DNA from: Tsukamurella sp040611135
Lineage (GTDB): Bacteria > Actinomycetota > Actinomycetes > Mycobacteriales > Mycobacteriaceae
Assembly (NCBI RefSeq): GCF_040611135.1
Contig: NZ_JBEXNL010000012.1
Span: 1-64,000 of the forward strand
Direction: 5' to 3'
Length of the DNA: 64,000 nt
Shown: piece after piece, positions 32,316-40,546 of the stretch
How the letters are laid out: every line of letters starts with the position of its first letter
Position numbering within the stretch: the first letter of the stretch is position 1
The notes under the pieces: generated by a model
What the model was told of the DNA's origin: nothing
Database searches by the model: none
Seen by the model: only the letters and a program-made list of their open reading frames with translations
Translations under genes and position numbers: made by a program

Positions 32316-33727
32316 GATCGCGGAGGCTCCGCGCGGGATCGGAGGTGGTCATCGTGGTCGAGAGGCTGCACCGTCGTTCGGGGATCGCGGCATCGAGCGC
32401 GCCGCTACCACTGCGGTGTCCGCTGCCGTTCCTGCAGCGGATCCGCGCGATCCGCGAGTACCACACCGGCCAGATCCCGGTGCGGGACGCGGGCGGGCCG
32501 GTGACCGCCGCGATGTGGGGTCCCGCCGCGCCGATGGTGGTCTTCGCGACCTCCCCCGCGGCGATCCACGATGTGCTCGGCCGGTCGGACGCGTTCATCG
32601 AGAAGGGGATCGTGCACCGCGAGATGCGCTGGCTGATGGGGGACAACCTGTTCGATCTGCCGCACGAGCCGTGGCTGCCGCGCCGCCGGGCCGTGCAGCC
32701 GCTGTTCACGAAGCGGCACGTCCGGGGCTTCGCCGGTGAGATGGTCGGGGCGGCCGACGCAGTGGCCGGCGAGTGGGGTGACGGGGCCGTCGTCGACCTG
32801 GATGCGCAGTGCCGCCGGCTGACCCTGCGGGCGCTGAGCCGCTCGATCCTCGGCCTCGACATCGACGACCGGGCGGATCGGATCGGGGAGAACATGAGGA
32901 TCGCCAACGGCTACGTCGCAGATCGTGCGCTGCGCCCGGTCCGGGCCCCGCGGGTCGTGCCGACTCCCGCCCGCGCCCGGGCGCGCGCGGCGGTGGCCTC
33001 GACCCTGGGGCTCGCGGGGGAGGTGGTGGCCGCATCCCGGAACAACCCCGACGGTGCGGCGCCGCTGGTGCGCGCGCTGATGGAGGCCGCCGACCCGCAG
33101 ACGGGCCGCACCCTCACCGACGAGGAGATCTGCGCGGAGCTGCTGGTGTTCATCGGGGCGGGATACGACACCACGGCCACGACGCTGGCGTACACGCTGT
33201 GGGAACTCGGGCGGAACCCCGAGATCCAGGCGGCGGTCCGCGCGGAGGTCGATGCGCTCGGTGGCAGGCCGCCGACCCCGGACGACCTGCCGGCGCTCAC
33301 CTTCACGGTGCAGGTGCTCCATGAGGCTCTGCGGTTGTGTCCCCCCGCGCCCGCGGTGGGACGCGAGGCGGTCCAGGAGGTGCTGGTGGGCGGGTTCCGC
33401 ATTCCGCGGGGCACGATCCTGATCGCCGGAACGTATGCGGTGCACCGCGATCCCGCCCTGTGGGACGACCCACTGACCTTCGTTCCGGACCGGTTCCGGC
33501 CGGATCGGATGCGGTCCCTGGACCGTTGGCAGTACCTCCCGTTCGGGGCGGGGCCGCGCTCGTGCGTCGGCGATCACTTCGCCATGTTGGAGGCGACGCT
33601 GGCACTGGCCGGCATCGTCCGCGCGGTGGCGGTCGAATCCGTGCGGCCGGACTTCCCCACGGCGGTGCCGTTCACCATGGTTGCGGCGGCGCCGGTGCCG
33701 GCGCGAGTACGTCGCCGGGCCGCGTGA
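32312..33727 (+). CDS. cytochrome P450 monooxygenase
   Basis: The 471-residue protein is a soluble bacterial P450. The I-helix oxygen-activation motif GAGYDTTATT is at about residues 282-291. The ExxR pair is in LHEALRLCPPAP, and the haem loop FGAGPRSCVG at residues 411-420 has the axial ligand Cys418. No fused reductase or ferredoxin domain is present, so electrons must come from partners elsewhere. The extended N-terminus (about 40 residues before the first conserved segment) is longer than in many bacterial P450s. This may reflect the ATGA-coupled start; internal in-frame starts exist. Overlap with the LuxR-type gene links it to that regulator. The sequence type resembles fatty-acid hydroxylase-like P450s, but the substrate is not determined. 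Confidence 0.93.
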   Translation: MRSRRLRAGSEVVIVVERLHRRSGIAASSAPLPLRCPLPFLQRIRAIREYHTGQIPVRDAGGPVTAAMWGPAAPMVVFATSPAAIHDVLGRSDAFIEKGIVHREMRWLMGDNLFDLPHEPWLPRRRAVQPLFTKRHVRGFAGEMVGAADAVAGEWGDGAVVDLDAQCRRLTLRALSRSILGLDIDDRADRIGENMRIANGYVADRALRPVRAPRVVPTPARARARAAVASTLGLAGEVVAASRNNPDGAAPLVRALMEAADPQTGRTLTDEEICAELLVFIGAGYDTTATTLAYTLWELGRNPEIQAAVRAEVDALGGRPPTPDDLPALTFTVQVLHEALRLCPPAPAVGREAVQEVLVGGFRIPRGTILIAGTYAVHRDPALWDDPLTFVPDRFRPDRMRSLDRWQYLPFGAGPRSCVGDHFAMLEATLALAGIVRAVAVESVRPDFPTAVPFTMVAAAPVPARVRRRAA

Positions 33728-33746
33728 CCCGGGCGCGCCCCACCGA

Positions 33747-34793
33747 TCACAGCTGATCGATCACGTCGAAGTCGCAGCCCTCCGCCTGCGCCAGGTACAT
33801 CGTCTGCCGGGTGTGGCCGTCGCGGAGCCCCATCGTGCCCCGGGCACCGTCGTAGCGCACGCGCTCGACGCCGGCCATGATGTCGCGCACGTCGGTGCTG
33901 CGCGCGGTGGTGAGCAGCGACTCCAGGAGCAGCATGCCCTCGAAGCAGGACTCGCCCATCGACGTGGGCGTGATCGCGTTCGGGCCGAAGCGCCCGAAGT
34001 AGTGCGCGCCGAACTCCATCGACTCAGAGGTCACCACCGAGTCGAAGTATCCGGCGGAGGCGAACAGGTCGCCGGTGGCGTCGGCGCCCGAGGCCATGAG
34101 CATGTGCTCGTCCATCAGCGGCGAGTACCGGAGGAAGGCATCGTCGAGGCCGGCGGCGGCGAAGGCCCGGTTGAACTCGACCGCGTCCTGACCCAGCAGC
34201 AGCATCAGCACCCCGTCGGCACCGGACCGCGCGATCTCGGCGATCACCGTGGAGAAGTCGTCGGTGCCGACCGGGACGAACGCGGCGCCCGCGATGTCGT
34301 GGCCCAGGCCGCGCGCGAACCGCGCGCACGCCTTGGCGCTGTCGCGCGCCCAGAGGTAGTCGCTGCCGACGATCCACCACCGGCCCACTCCGCGCTCGCG
34401 CCGCAGCCACTCGAGCGCGGGGCGGATCTGCGCCTCCGGCGTCTCGCCGGTGAGGAAGACACCGGCGGTCGACTCGCCGCCCTCGTAGAGTGCCGTGTAG
34501 ACGTAGGGTACCCGCAGATCCAGTCGGGCCGAGAGCGCGCGGCGCACGTCGGAGGTGTGCCAGCCGACGATCGCATCGATCGCGCCCGCGGCCAGGAGGC
34601 TTTCGACCTCGCGCGTGACATTGTCGACGCCCGTGGCGGAATCGATCGGGCGCACCGCGAGCTCGCGGCCCAGAATCCCGCCTCGCGCGTTGATGTCGTC
34701 CGCGGCGAGAGTGGTGCAGCTCAGGCACGACGGGCCGAACAGGCCCGCGGGGCCACGCCGAGGGTAGAGCAGCCCCACGGTGTATTCGCTCAT
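33747..34793 (-). CDS. amiC: AmiC/NhhC-like amide sensor (substrate-binding protein fold)
   Basis: The 348-residue protein has a type I periplasmic-binding fold but no signal peptide, as in AmiC of Pseudomonas and NhhC of Rhodococcus. These are cytoplasmic proteins that bind short amides and regulate amidase or nitrile hydratase genes. The opening YTVGLLYPRRGPAGLFGPSC and the segment AADDINARGGILGRELAV are typical, with further family traits in VGWHTSDVRRAL and YVYTALYEGGE. The ATG at 34793 begins the normal fold; a much longer in-frame extension runs antisense through the MarR-like gene. It is divergent from that gene and from amiS-amiE-amiB, so it is probably the amide sensor of the system. 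Confidence 0.85.
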   Translation of the reverse strand: MSEYTVGLLYPRRGPAGLFGPSCLSCTTLAADDINARGGILGRELAVRPIDSATGVDNVTREVESLLAAGAIDAIVGWHTSDVRRALSARLDLRVPYVYTALYEGGESTAGVFLTGETPEAQIRPALEWLRRERGVGRWWIVGSDYLWARDSAKACARFARGLGHDIAGAAFVPVGTDDFSTVIAEIARSGADGVLMLLLGQDAVEFNRAFAAAGLDDAFLRYSPLMDEHMLMASGADATGDLFASAGYFDSVVTSESMEFGAHYFGRFGPNAITPTSMGESCFEGMLLLESLLTTARSTDVRDIMAGVERVRYDGARGTMGLRDGHTRQTMYLAQAEGCDFDVIDQL

Positions 34794-34938
34794 CGCTGAC
34801 GTCCGCTCATCGGAAGTGCCGGCACCACGGACCGGGTGTTCAGCCGCCAGCGTACGCCGAGCGGCTTCGCACGAAGGGCGGTTCGCGCTACAGTTGTGGC
34901 CGTATTGCAATGGCAGGGCGGGCGTTCGGGAGGCGGAC

Positions 34939-35292
34939 ATGAGCGGGCGGATGGAGCTCACCGAGGCGCCGGACCGCACCGTCTTCGAGGCGGTGTGCGA
35001 CGCCGACGATCTCGTCATGAACGTTCTCACGCCCGCGCTCGCCGAGCACGACCTCACCGTCGAACACTTCCGTGCCCTGCGTCTGCTCGCGGCGGTCGGG
35101 GGCGCCACCGTCGGGGAGCTGGCGGCCCGGACGGGCACCACCCCGTCGTCCACCACCCGGCTGGTCGACCGCCTCGTCGAACGCAACCTGGCGTACCGCC
35201 GCCCGGCCCCGGGCGACCGCCGCAGCGTGCTCCTGACGATCTCGGACACCGGCCGTGACGTGTGGGAATCCCTCGTCGCCCGCCTGTCCTGA
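34939..35292 (+). CDS. short MarR family regulator of the amidase cluster
   Basis: The 117-residue protein has the MarR winged helix: LRLLAAVGGATVGELAART, the recognition helix TTPSSTTRLVDRLVERNLAYR and the wing with DRRSVLLTISDTG. It ends 15 residues after that, so the long C-terminal dimerisation helix of usual MarR proteins (about 140-150 residues) is missing. No continuation is evident in other frames, so a recent frameshift is not apparent. GGGAGG precedes ATG 34939. Together with the divergent AmiC-like sensor it mirrors the nhhC-nhhD pair that controls nitrile hydratase in Rhodococcus. TACAGT at 34889-34894 is a possible -10. Confidence 0.82.
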   Translation: MSGRMELTEAPDRTVFEAVCDADDLVMNVLTPALAEHDLTVEHFRALRLLAAVGGATVGELAARTGTTPSSTTRLVDRLVERNLAYRRPAPGDRRSVLLTISDTGRDVWESLVARLS

Positions 35293-35351
35293 CTCTTTCC
35301 CGACACGTTTTCGCCGATTCCGCTGACACGCGGCGCAGGGCGCGCGAATAC

Positions 35352-35380
35352 TACCGATAAGAGATAGTGCCGAATCGGTA
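35352..35380 (+). promoter_or_regulatory. inverted repeat in the amiS leader
   Basis: TACCGAT (35352-35358) and ATCGGTA (35374-35380) are exact complements, 15 bases apart. The segment is A/T-rich and ends 17 bases before the amiS ATG. It may be the operator of the MarR/AmiC system or a stem in the mRNA leader. Confidence 0.5.
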
Positions 35381-35397
35381 ATAAATCGGGAGTCGCG

Positions 35398-36012
35398 ATG
35401 ACCACAATCGGATTGCTCTTCGTCGGGGCCGTGCTGTTCGTCAACGGAGCCTGGTTCCTCGGGGCGATCTCCGCCCGCGAGGCGGGCGTGTTCAACCTCT
35501 TCGTCGGGGCGATGCAGGTCGTCCTCCCGACGCTGGCCGTCGTCGCCGCCGACGGTGACCTCCACGGGATCTTCGGGGCGGGGTCGAGCTACCTGTTCGG
35601 CTTCACCTACCTGTTCGTCGGCGTCAACAACCTCATGGGCAACGACGGCCGCGGCCTCGGGTGGTACTCGATCTTCGTGGCCGCCATGGCGATCGTGTTC
35701 GGCGGTTTCTCCTTCGCCGCGGACCCCGTGTTCGGCGTGATCTGGTTCGTGTGGGCGCTCATGTGGCTCATGTTCTTCCTCATCCTGGCGTGCGGTGTCA
35801 CCGCCCTGTCGCCGTTCACCGGGTGGCTGATCCTCATCGGCTCGCACCTGACCTGCACCGTGCCCGCGCTCATGATCTGGCGCGGGAACTGGCCCACCAG
35901 TGGCACCGCAGCGATGTGGGCGACCGTCATCGCGGTGGCGCTGATCGTGGTGAGCGCCGTCGCCGCCACGGCGCTGCCGAAGCTGCCGATGCCGGCTCCC
36001 GAATCCGTGTAA
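35398..36012 (+). CDS. amiS: AmiS/UreI family amide or urea channel
   Basis: The 204-residue protein has six or seven hydrophobic segments and matches the AmiS/UreI family of proton-gated urea or short-amide channels. The N-terminal IGLLFVGAVLFVNGAWFLG, GAGSSYLFGFTYLFVGVNNL and a Trp-rich helix (VIWFVWALMWLMFF) are typical. It would bring acetamide-like substrates across the membrane for the amidase encoded 54 bases downstream. CGGGAG precedes the ATG. It is the first gene of the amiS-amiE-amiB unit, with the 105 bases after the MarR gene forming its leader. Confidence 0.92.
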   Translation: MTTIGLLFVGAVLFVNGAWFLGAISAREAGVFNLFVGAMQVVLPTLAVVAADGDLHGIFGAGSSYLFGFTYLFVGVNNLMGNDGRGLGWYSIFVAAMAIVFGGFSFAADPVFGVIWFVWALMWLMFFLILACGVTALSPFTGWLILIGSHLTCTVPALMIWRGNWPTSGTAAMWATVIAVALIVVSAVAATALPKLPMPAPESV

Positions 36013-36066
36013 CCCCCTCCACCGCACTGCAATCCCACCGAGCAGTACTCAACGAAAGGCACCATC

Positions 36067-37104
36067 ATGCGTCACGGAGACATCTCCTCCAGCCCGGACA
36101 CCGTCGGCGTCGCCGTCGTCAACTACAAGATGCCCCGCCTGCACACCCGCGAGGAGGTCCTCGAGAACTGCCACAAGATCGCCGAGATGGTCGTCGGCAT
36201 GAAGTCCGGCCTGCCGGGCATGGATCTCGTGGTCTTCCCCGAGTACTCGACGCAAGGGATCATGTACGACCCCGACGAGATGTACGCCACCGCCGCGGCG
36301 ATCCCCGGCGAGGAGACGAAGATCTTCTCCGACGCGTGCCGCAAGGCGGGGACCTGGGGCGTCTTCTCCATCACCGGTGAGCAGCACGAGGACCACCCGA
36401 ACAAGCCGCCGTACAACACTCTCATCCTCATCAACGACCAGGGCGAGATCGTGCAGAAGTACCGCAAGATCATCCCGTGGGCCCCGATCGAGGGCTGGTA
36501 CCCCGGCAGCTCGACCTATGTCGTGGACGGCCCGAAGGGACTCAAGGTCTCGCTCATCGTGTGCGACGACGGCAACTACCCCGAGATCTGGCGCGACTGC
36601 GCGATGAAGGGGGCCGAGCTCATCGTCCGCTGCCAGGGCTACATGTACCCCGCGAAGGAGCAGCAGGTGCTGATGGCCAAGGCGATGGCATGGGCGAACA
36701 ACTGCTATGTGGCGGTGGCGAACGCCGCCGGGTTCGACGGTGTCTACTCCTATTTCGGTCACTCGTCGATCATCGGTTTCGACGGCCGCACGCTCGGTGA
36801 GACGGGCGAGGAGGAGTACGGCATCCAGTATGCGCAGCTGTCCGTCTCGACGATCCGGGACGCGCGCAAGCACGACCAGTCGCAGAACCACCTGTTCAAG
36901 ATCCTCCACCGCGGCTACACGGGCATCCACGCCGCCGGCGAGGGGGACAAGGGCGTCGCGGAGTGCCCCTTCGACTTCTACAAGCTGTGGGTCACCGACG
37001 CCGAGGCCGCCCGCGAGCAGGTCGAGTCCTTCACGCGCGACACCATCGGTGTGGCCGAGTGTCCCGTCGGCACCATCCCCACCGAGAAGACCCACGAGGC
37101 GTAG
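36067..37104 (+). CDS. amiE: aliphatic amidase
   Basis: AmiE hydrolyses short aliphatic amides to the acid and ammonia; it is a nitrilase-superfamily enzyme of the cytoplasm. The 345 residues match the family length. The catalytic triad is seen at exactly the family positions: Glu59 in VVFPEYSTQG, Lys134 in KYRKIIPW and Cys166 in IVCDDGNYPEIWRDC. The second Glu of the tetrad is in APIEGWYPG (about 142). The C-terminal tail reaches the usual GVAECPVGTIP. AAAGG precedes the ATG. It is two bases upstream of amiB and forms one unit with amiS. Confidence 0.97.
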   Translation: MRHGDISSSPDTVGVAVVNYKMPRLHTREEVLENCHKIAEMVVGMKSGLPGMDLVVFPEYSTQGIMYDPDEMYATAAAIPGEETKIFSDACRKAGTWGVFSITGEQHEDHPNKPPYNTLILINDQGEIVQKYRKIIPWAPIEGWYPGSSTYVVDGPKGLKVSLIVCDDGNYPEIWRDCAMKGAELIVRCQGYMYPAKEQQVLMAKAMAWANNCYVAVANAAGFDGVYSYFGHSSIIGFDGRTLGETGEEEYGIQYAQLSVSTIRDARKHDQSQNHLFKILHRGYTGIHAAGEGDKGVAECPFDFYKLWVTDAEAAREQVESFTRDTIGVAECPVGTIPTEKTHEA

Positions 37105-37106
37105 CC

Positions 37107-38243
37107 GTGCCCTTCATCACCGATCGCCTGGCCGCCGAGGGAGTCGACATCGGCGGCCGGGCGTCCGGCCCCTCCGATTCCCGTCCCACCGATGCCGAGT
37201 TCGCCAAGGCGGCGGTGGGGCGGGTCGACGCGGCGCGGATCCTGGCGCAGTTGCGCGCGAACGTCTTCGGCCAGGACCATGCGATCGAGTCGATCTTCAA
37301 GACCCTCTCCGTCGTGCAGGCCGGCCTCACCGATAAGACGCGCCCCCTGGCGAGTCATCTGCTCGTCGGCCCGACGGGGACCGGCAAGACGGAGATCGTC
37401 CGGCAACTCGCCTCCGCGCTGCGGACCGGCCCGGACGATTTCTGCCAGGTGGACATGTCCGCCATGGCGCAGGAGCACTACGCGGCGTCCTTCGCCGGTG
37501 CGCCACCCGGTTATTCGGGCTCCAAGGAGGGCCTGAGCGTGTTCGACCGGGACCGCATCGAGGGCACCGTCTCGATGCCGGGGATCGTCCTGTTCGACGA
37601 GGTCGAGAAGGCGCACACGACGGTCCTGCGGGCGCTGCTGCACGTTCTCGACCGCGGGCAGCTGACCCTCGCGAACGGCCAGCAGCGCTACGACTTCCGT
37701 AACTGCCTGGTGTTCATGACCTCCAACCTCGGCAGCCGCGAGCTCCGGGCCGAGCAGGAGCGCCCGTGGCACCGCGCCGGGCGGTCGGTGACGCGGGTCC
37801 TCCCCGCGGCGGCGTCGGAACGCGTGGACCGGATCCTCGAGGGGCGCCTGGACCGCATCTCGGAGCAGTCGATCGCGCGCTTCTTCGATCCCGAGTTCCT
37901 CAATCGGATCGATGAGGTCACGCTCTTCGAGGAGCTCTCCGGTGGCACCGCGCTGGCCGTCGCACAGCACGAACTGGACGTGTTCGCCGAGCGGGCGCGC
38001 AAGCGCGGCGTGGACCTGAGCATCGACGCCGCGGTCGCGAAGCATCTGGTGGACACCGGTTTCGATCCGGTCTACGGCGCGCGGTCCGTGCGCCGCGCCA
38101 TCCGGCACGACGCCTGGCCCGTGGTCGCCGAGGCCGTCATCGCCCACCGCGCCGCCCGGATGGCGGACACGTCGAGCAGGGTCGGTGCCGTCCTCGAGGT
38201 CGACGGTGCCGCTGTCCGCTGCCGGGTGACCGGGGCCCCGTAG
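37107..38243 (+). CDS. amiB: AmiB-like AAA+ ATPase of the amidase operon
   Basis: The 378-residue protein is a Clp/HSP100-type AAA+ ATPase with a single ring domain. Walker A GPTGTGKT is at residues 88-95, Walker B is VLFDEVEK, sensor 1 is in VFMTSNLGSRE, the arginine-finger region is in FLNRIDEVTLF and sensor 2 is in YGARSVRR. A ClpB D2-small-like C-terminal domain follows. In Pseudomonas and Rhodococcus amidase operons the AmiB protein has this form. It is thought to aid assembly of the amidase or of the AmiS channel, though its work is poorly known. The GTG start is two bases after the amiE stop. No ClpN domain or zinc finger is present. Confidence 0.9.
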   Translation: MPFITDRLAAEGVDIGGRASGPSDSRPTDAEFAKAAVGRVDAARILAQLRANVFGQDHAIESIFKTLSVVQAGLTDKTRPLASHLLVGPTGTGKTEIVRQLASALRTGPDDFCQVDMSAMAQEHYAASFAGAPPGYSGSKEGLSVFDRDRIEGTVSMPGIVLFDEVEKAHTTVLRALLHVLDRGQLTLANGQQRYDFRNCLVFMTSNLGSRELRAEQERPWHRAGRSVTRVLPAAASERVDRILEGRLDRISEQSIARFFDPEFLNRIDEVTLFEELSGGTALAVAQHELDVFAERARKRGVDLSIDAAVAKHLVDTGFDPVYGARSVRRAIRHDAWPVVAEAVIAHRAARMADTSSRVGAVLEVDGAAVRCRVTGAP

Positions 38244-38273
38244 CGGTCGTCGGTCCCGGCGCCGTCGGTTCCG

Positions 38274-38996
38274 TCAGATCCGGCGCTGGAGCGCCTCGGC
38301 CGCCTGGAGCAGATCCGCTGCCCAGCGCGCGCCGGGGCGCCGCCCCATGCGATCGATGGGGCCGGACACCGAGATCGCCGCGATCACCTCGCCGCGGGCA
38401 TTGCGCACGGGTGCGGAGACGCTGGCGACGCCGCTTTCGCGCTCGCCGGCGCTCTGCGCCCAGCCGCGCTTGCGGATGTCCGCGAGGGCGCGCTCGCTGA
38501 ACGACGATTCGGCCCGCGGATCGCCCCAGGCGGCCAACACCTTCGCGCCGGACCCCGCCGTCATCGGCAGTCGCGAGCCCACGGGTACCGTGTCGCGCAG
38601 GCCGGAGGGCGGCTCGGCGGCCGCGATGCACACACGGTGATCGCCCTCGCGGCGGTAGAGCTGCACCGATTCCCCGGTGATCTCCCGCAGCCGCGGCAGA
38701 ACCATGGCAGCGGTGTCGACCAACGCGTCGGCGGTGCTGGCCGCCAGCTCCCGCAGCGCGGAACCGGGGCGCCACAGGCCGTCCCCGTCCCTGGTGAGCA
38801 AGCCGTGCAGCTCGAGTCCCACGGCCAGACGGTGCGCCGTGGCCCGCGGGAGGCCGGTGCGGCCGCACAGGTCGGCCAGCGTCGCGGGCTCCGCGGCAGC
38901 GGCGCGCAGCACGGCCACCGACTTGTCCAGCACGCCGATGCCGCTCACCGGGGTGAGACTTTCGGGGGCGTCGGTCGGTGCGGTATCCTGTCCCAT
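38274..38996 (-). CDS. IclR family regulator of leucine genes (LtbR/NdgR-like)
   Basis: The 240-residue protein has an N-terminal winged helix (VLDKSVAVLRAAA, then ATLADLCGRTGLPRATAHRLAVGLE at residues 38-62) and a C-terminal IclR ligand domain with TAGSGAKVLAAW. Its place divergent from leuC is that of LtbR of Corynebacterium, NdgR of Streptomyces and Rv2989 of M. tuberculosis. These repress leuCD, leuB and related genes. A TAGTAT box six bases before the ATG suggests leaderless transcription. The sequence TAGT-N5-ACTA (38996-39008) overlaps this box and the start codon and could be part of an operator. Confidence 0.92.
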   Translation of the reverse strand: MGQDTAPTDAPESLTPVSGIGVLDKSVAVLRAAAAEPATLADLCGRTGLPRATAHRLAVGLELHGLLTRDGDGLWRPGSALRELAASTADALVDTAAMVLPRLREITGESVQLYRREGDHRVCIAAAEPPSGLRDTVPVGSRLPMTAGSGAKVLAAWGDPRAESSFSERALADIRKRGWAQSAGERESGVASVSAPVRNARGEVIAAISVSGPIDRMGRRPGARWAADLLQAAEALQRRI

Positions 38997-39002
38997 AGTT
39001 CG

Positions 39003-39008
39003 ATACTA
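39003..39008 (-). promoter_or_regulatory. candidate -10 box of leaderless iclR promoter
   Basis: On the minus strand TAGTAT ends six bases before the iclR ATG. It overlaps the symmetric TAGT-N5-ACTA sequence, which fits autoregulation. leuC reads away on the other strand from 39083. Confidence 0.4.
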
Positions 39009-39082
39009 GGCTCTCGCATGGTGGGATTCAACGCGCAGCCCGCGCTCACCGGCGGGGCCCGATCACAGAGCAGGTGGGAATC

Positions 39083-40516
39083 ATGCAGCCGCGGACAATG
39101 GCAGAGAAGGTCTGGGACCAGCACGTCGTCGTCAAGGGGGAGGGCGAGGGCGCGTCGCGCGAGCCCGATCTCATCTACATCGACCTGCACCTCGTGCACG
39201 AGGTGACCAGTCCCCAGGCCTTCGACGGTCTGCGTCTGGCCGGTCGCCCGGTGCGCCGTCCCGACCTGACCATCGCGACCGAGGATCACAACGTGCCCAC
39301 GGACACGCTGGTCCAGCCGATCGCCGACGAGATTTCGCGCACGCAGGTCGAGACCCTGCGCCGCAACTGTGCGGAGTTCGGTGTGCGCCTGCACTCGATG
39401 GGCGACGGTGAGCAGGGCATCGTCCACGTGATGGGCCCGCAGCTGGGCCTGACCCAGCCCGGGATGACGGTGGTGTGCGGCGACAGTCACACGTCCACGC
39501 ACGGCGCCTTCGGCGCGATCGCCATGGGGATCGGCACCTCCGAGGTCGAGCACGTGCTCGCCACGCAGACCCTGCCGCTCAAGCCTTTCAAGACGATGGC
39601 GATCAACGTCTCCGGCGAGCTGCAGCCCGGCGTCACCTCGAAGGACCTGATCCTGGCCATCATCGCCAAGATCGGCACTGGCGGCGGCCAGGGCTACGTC
39701 CTGGAGTACCGCGGCAGCGCCATCGAGCAGCTGTCGATGGAGGCGCGCATGACCATCTGCAACATGTCGATCGAGGCGGGCGCCCGCGCCGGCCTGATCG
39801 CCCCCGACCGGATCACCTACGACTACCTCGAAGGTCGCGAGCACGCGCCGAAGGGTGCCGACTGGGACGCGGCGATCGAGGCGTGGGACGCCCTGCGCAC
39901 CGACGAGGGGGCGACCTTCGACGCCGAGGTCGACATCGACGGCAGCGCGCTGACCCCGTTCGTCACCTGGGGTACCAACCCCGGACAGGGTGCGCCCCTG
40001 AGCGCCTCGGTCCCCGATCCGGAGTCCTTCGGCTCGGACGGGGAGAAGGAGACCGCTGCGAAGGCCCTGCAGTACATGGGCCTCGAGGCCGGCACACCGC
40101 TGCGCGACATCGCGGTCGACGCGGTCTTCGTCGGGTCGTGCACCAACGGCCGCATCGAGGACCTGCGGGCCGTCGCCGAGATCCTCCGCGGGCGCAAGGT
40201 CGCCGACGGTGTCCGAATGCTGGTGGTACCGGGCTCCATGCGGGTACGCGCGCAGGCCGAGGAGGAGGGGCTGGGACAGATCTTCCTGGACGCCGGCGCG
40301 GAGTGGCGTCAGGCGGGCTGCTCGATGTGCCTGGGCATGAACCCGGACCAGCTCGCCGCCGGCGAGCGGTCGGCGTCCACGTCGAACCGGAACTTCGAGG
40401 GACGTCAGGGCAAGGGCAGCCGTACACACCTGGTCTCGCCGGCCGTCGCCGCGGCGACCGCAGTCCGCGGCACCCTGTCCGCCCCGGCCGATCTGGCCCC
40501 CGTCGCCGGCGCCTAG
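39083..40516 (+). CDS. leuC: 3-isopropylmalate dehydratase large subunit
   Basis: LeuC with LeuD isomerises 2-isopropylmalate to 3-isopropylmalate through a [4Fe-4S] cluster. The 477-residue protein belongs to the aconitase family. The three cluster cysteines are in FVGSCTNGRIEDLR and in CSMCLGMNPD. VCGDSHTSTHGAFGAIAMGIG is the conserved active-site segment and SNRNFEGRQGKGSRTHLVSP the C-terminal signature, shown here in part. ATG 39083 follows a purine-rich AGGTGGGA; the in-frame GTG at 39074 is within that stretch. It is divergent from the IclR-type regulator, which probably represses it, and is 30 bases upstream of leuD. Confidence 0.97.
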   Translation: MQPRTMAEKVWDQHVVVKGEGEGASREPDLIYIDLHLVHEVTSPQAFDGLRLAGRPVRRPDLTIATEDHNVPTDTLVQPIADEISRTQVETLRRNCAEFGVRLHSMGDGEQGIVHVMGPQLGLTQPGMTVVCGDSHTSTHGAFGAIAMGIGTSEVEHVLATQTLPLKPFKTMAINVSGELQPGVTSKDLILAIIAKIGTGGGQGYVLEYRGSAIEQLSMEARMTICNMSIEAGARAGLIAPDRITYDYLEGREHAPKGADWDAAIEAWDALRTDEGATFDAEVDIDGSALTPFVTWGTNPGQGAPLSASVPDPESFGSDGEKETAAKALQYMGLEAGTPLRDIAVDAVFVGSCTNGRIEDLRAVAEILRGRKVADGVRMLVVPGSMRVRAQAEEEGLGQIFLDAGAEWRQAGCSMCLGMNPDQLAAGERSASTSNRNFEGRQGKGSRTHLVSPAVAAATAVRGTLSAPADLAPVAGA

Positions 40517-40546
40517 CGCCCGCCCGCAGTCGAAGGAGAGTAGAAG

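Noticed and set aside
34939..35397. Frameshift truncating the MarR-type gene
   Set aside because: No continuation of a MarR C-terminal helix is seen in the other frames after 35292. The next gene has its own leader and Shine-Dalgarno, so the protein is short rather than visibly broken.
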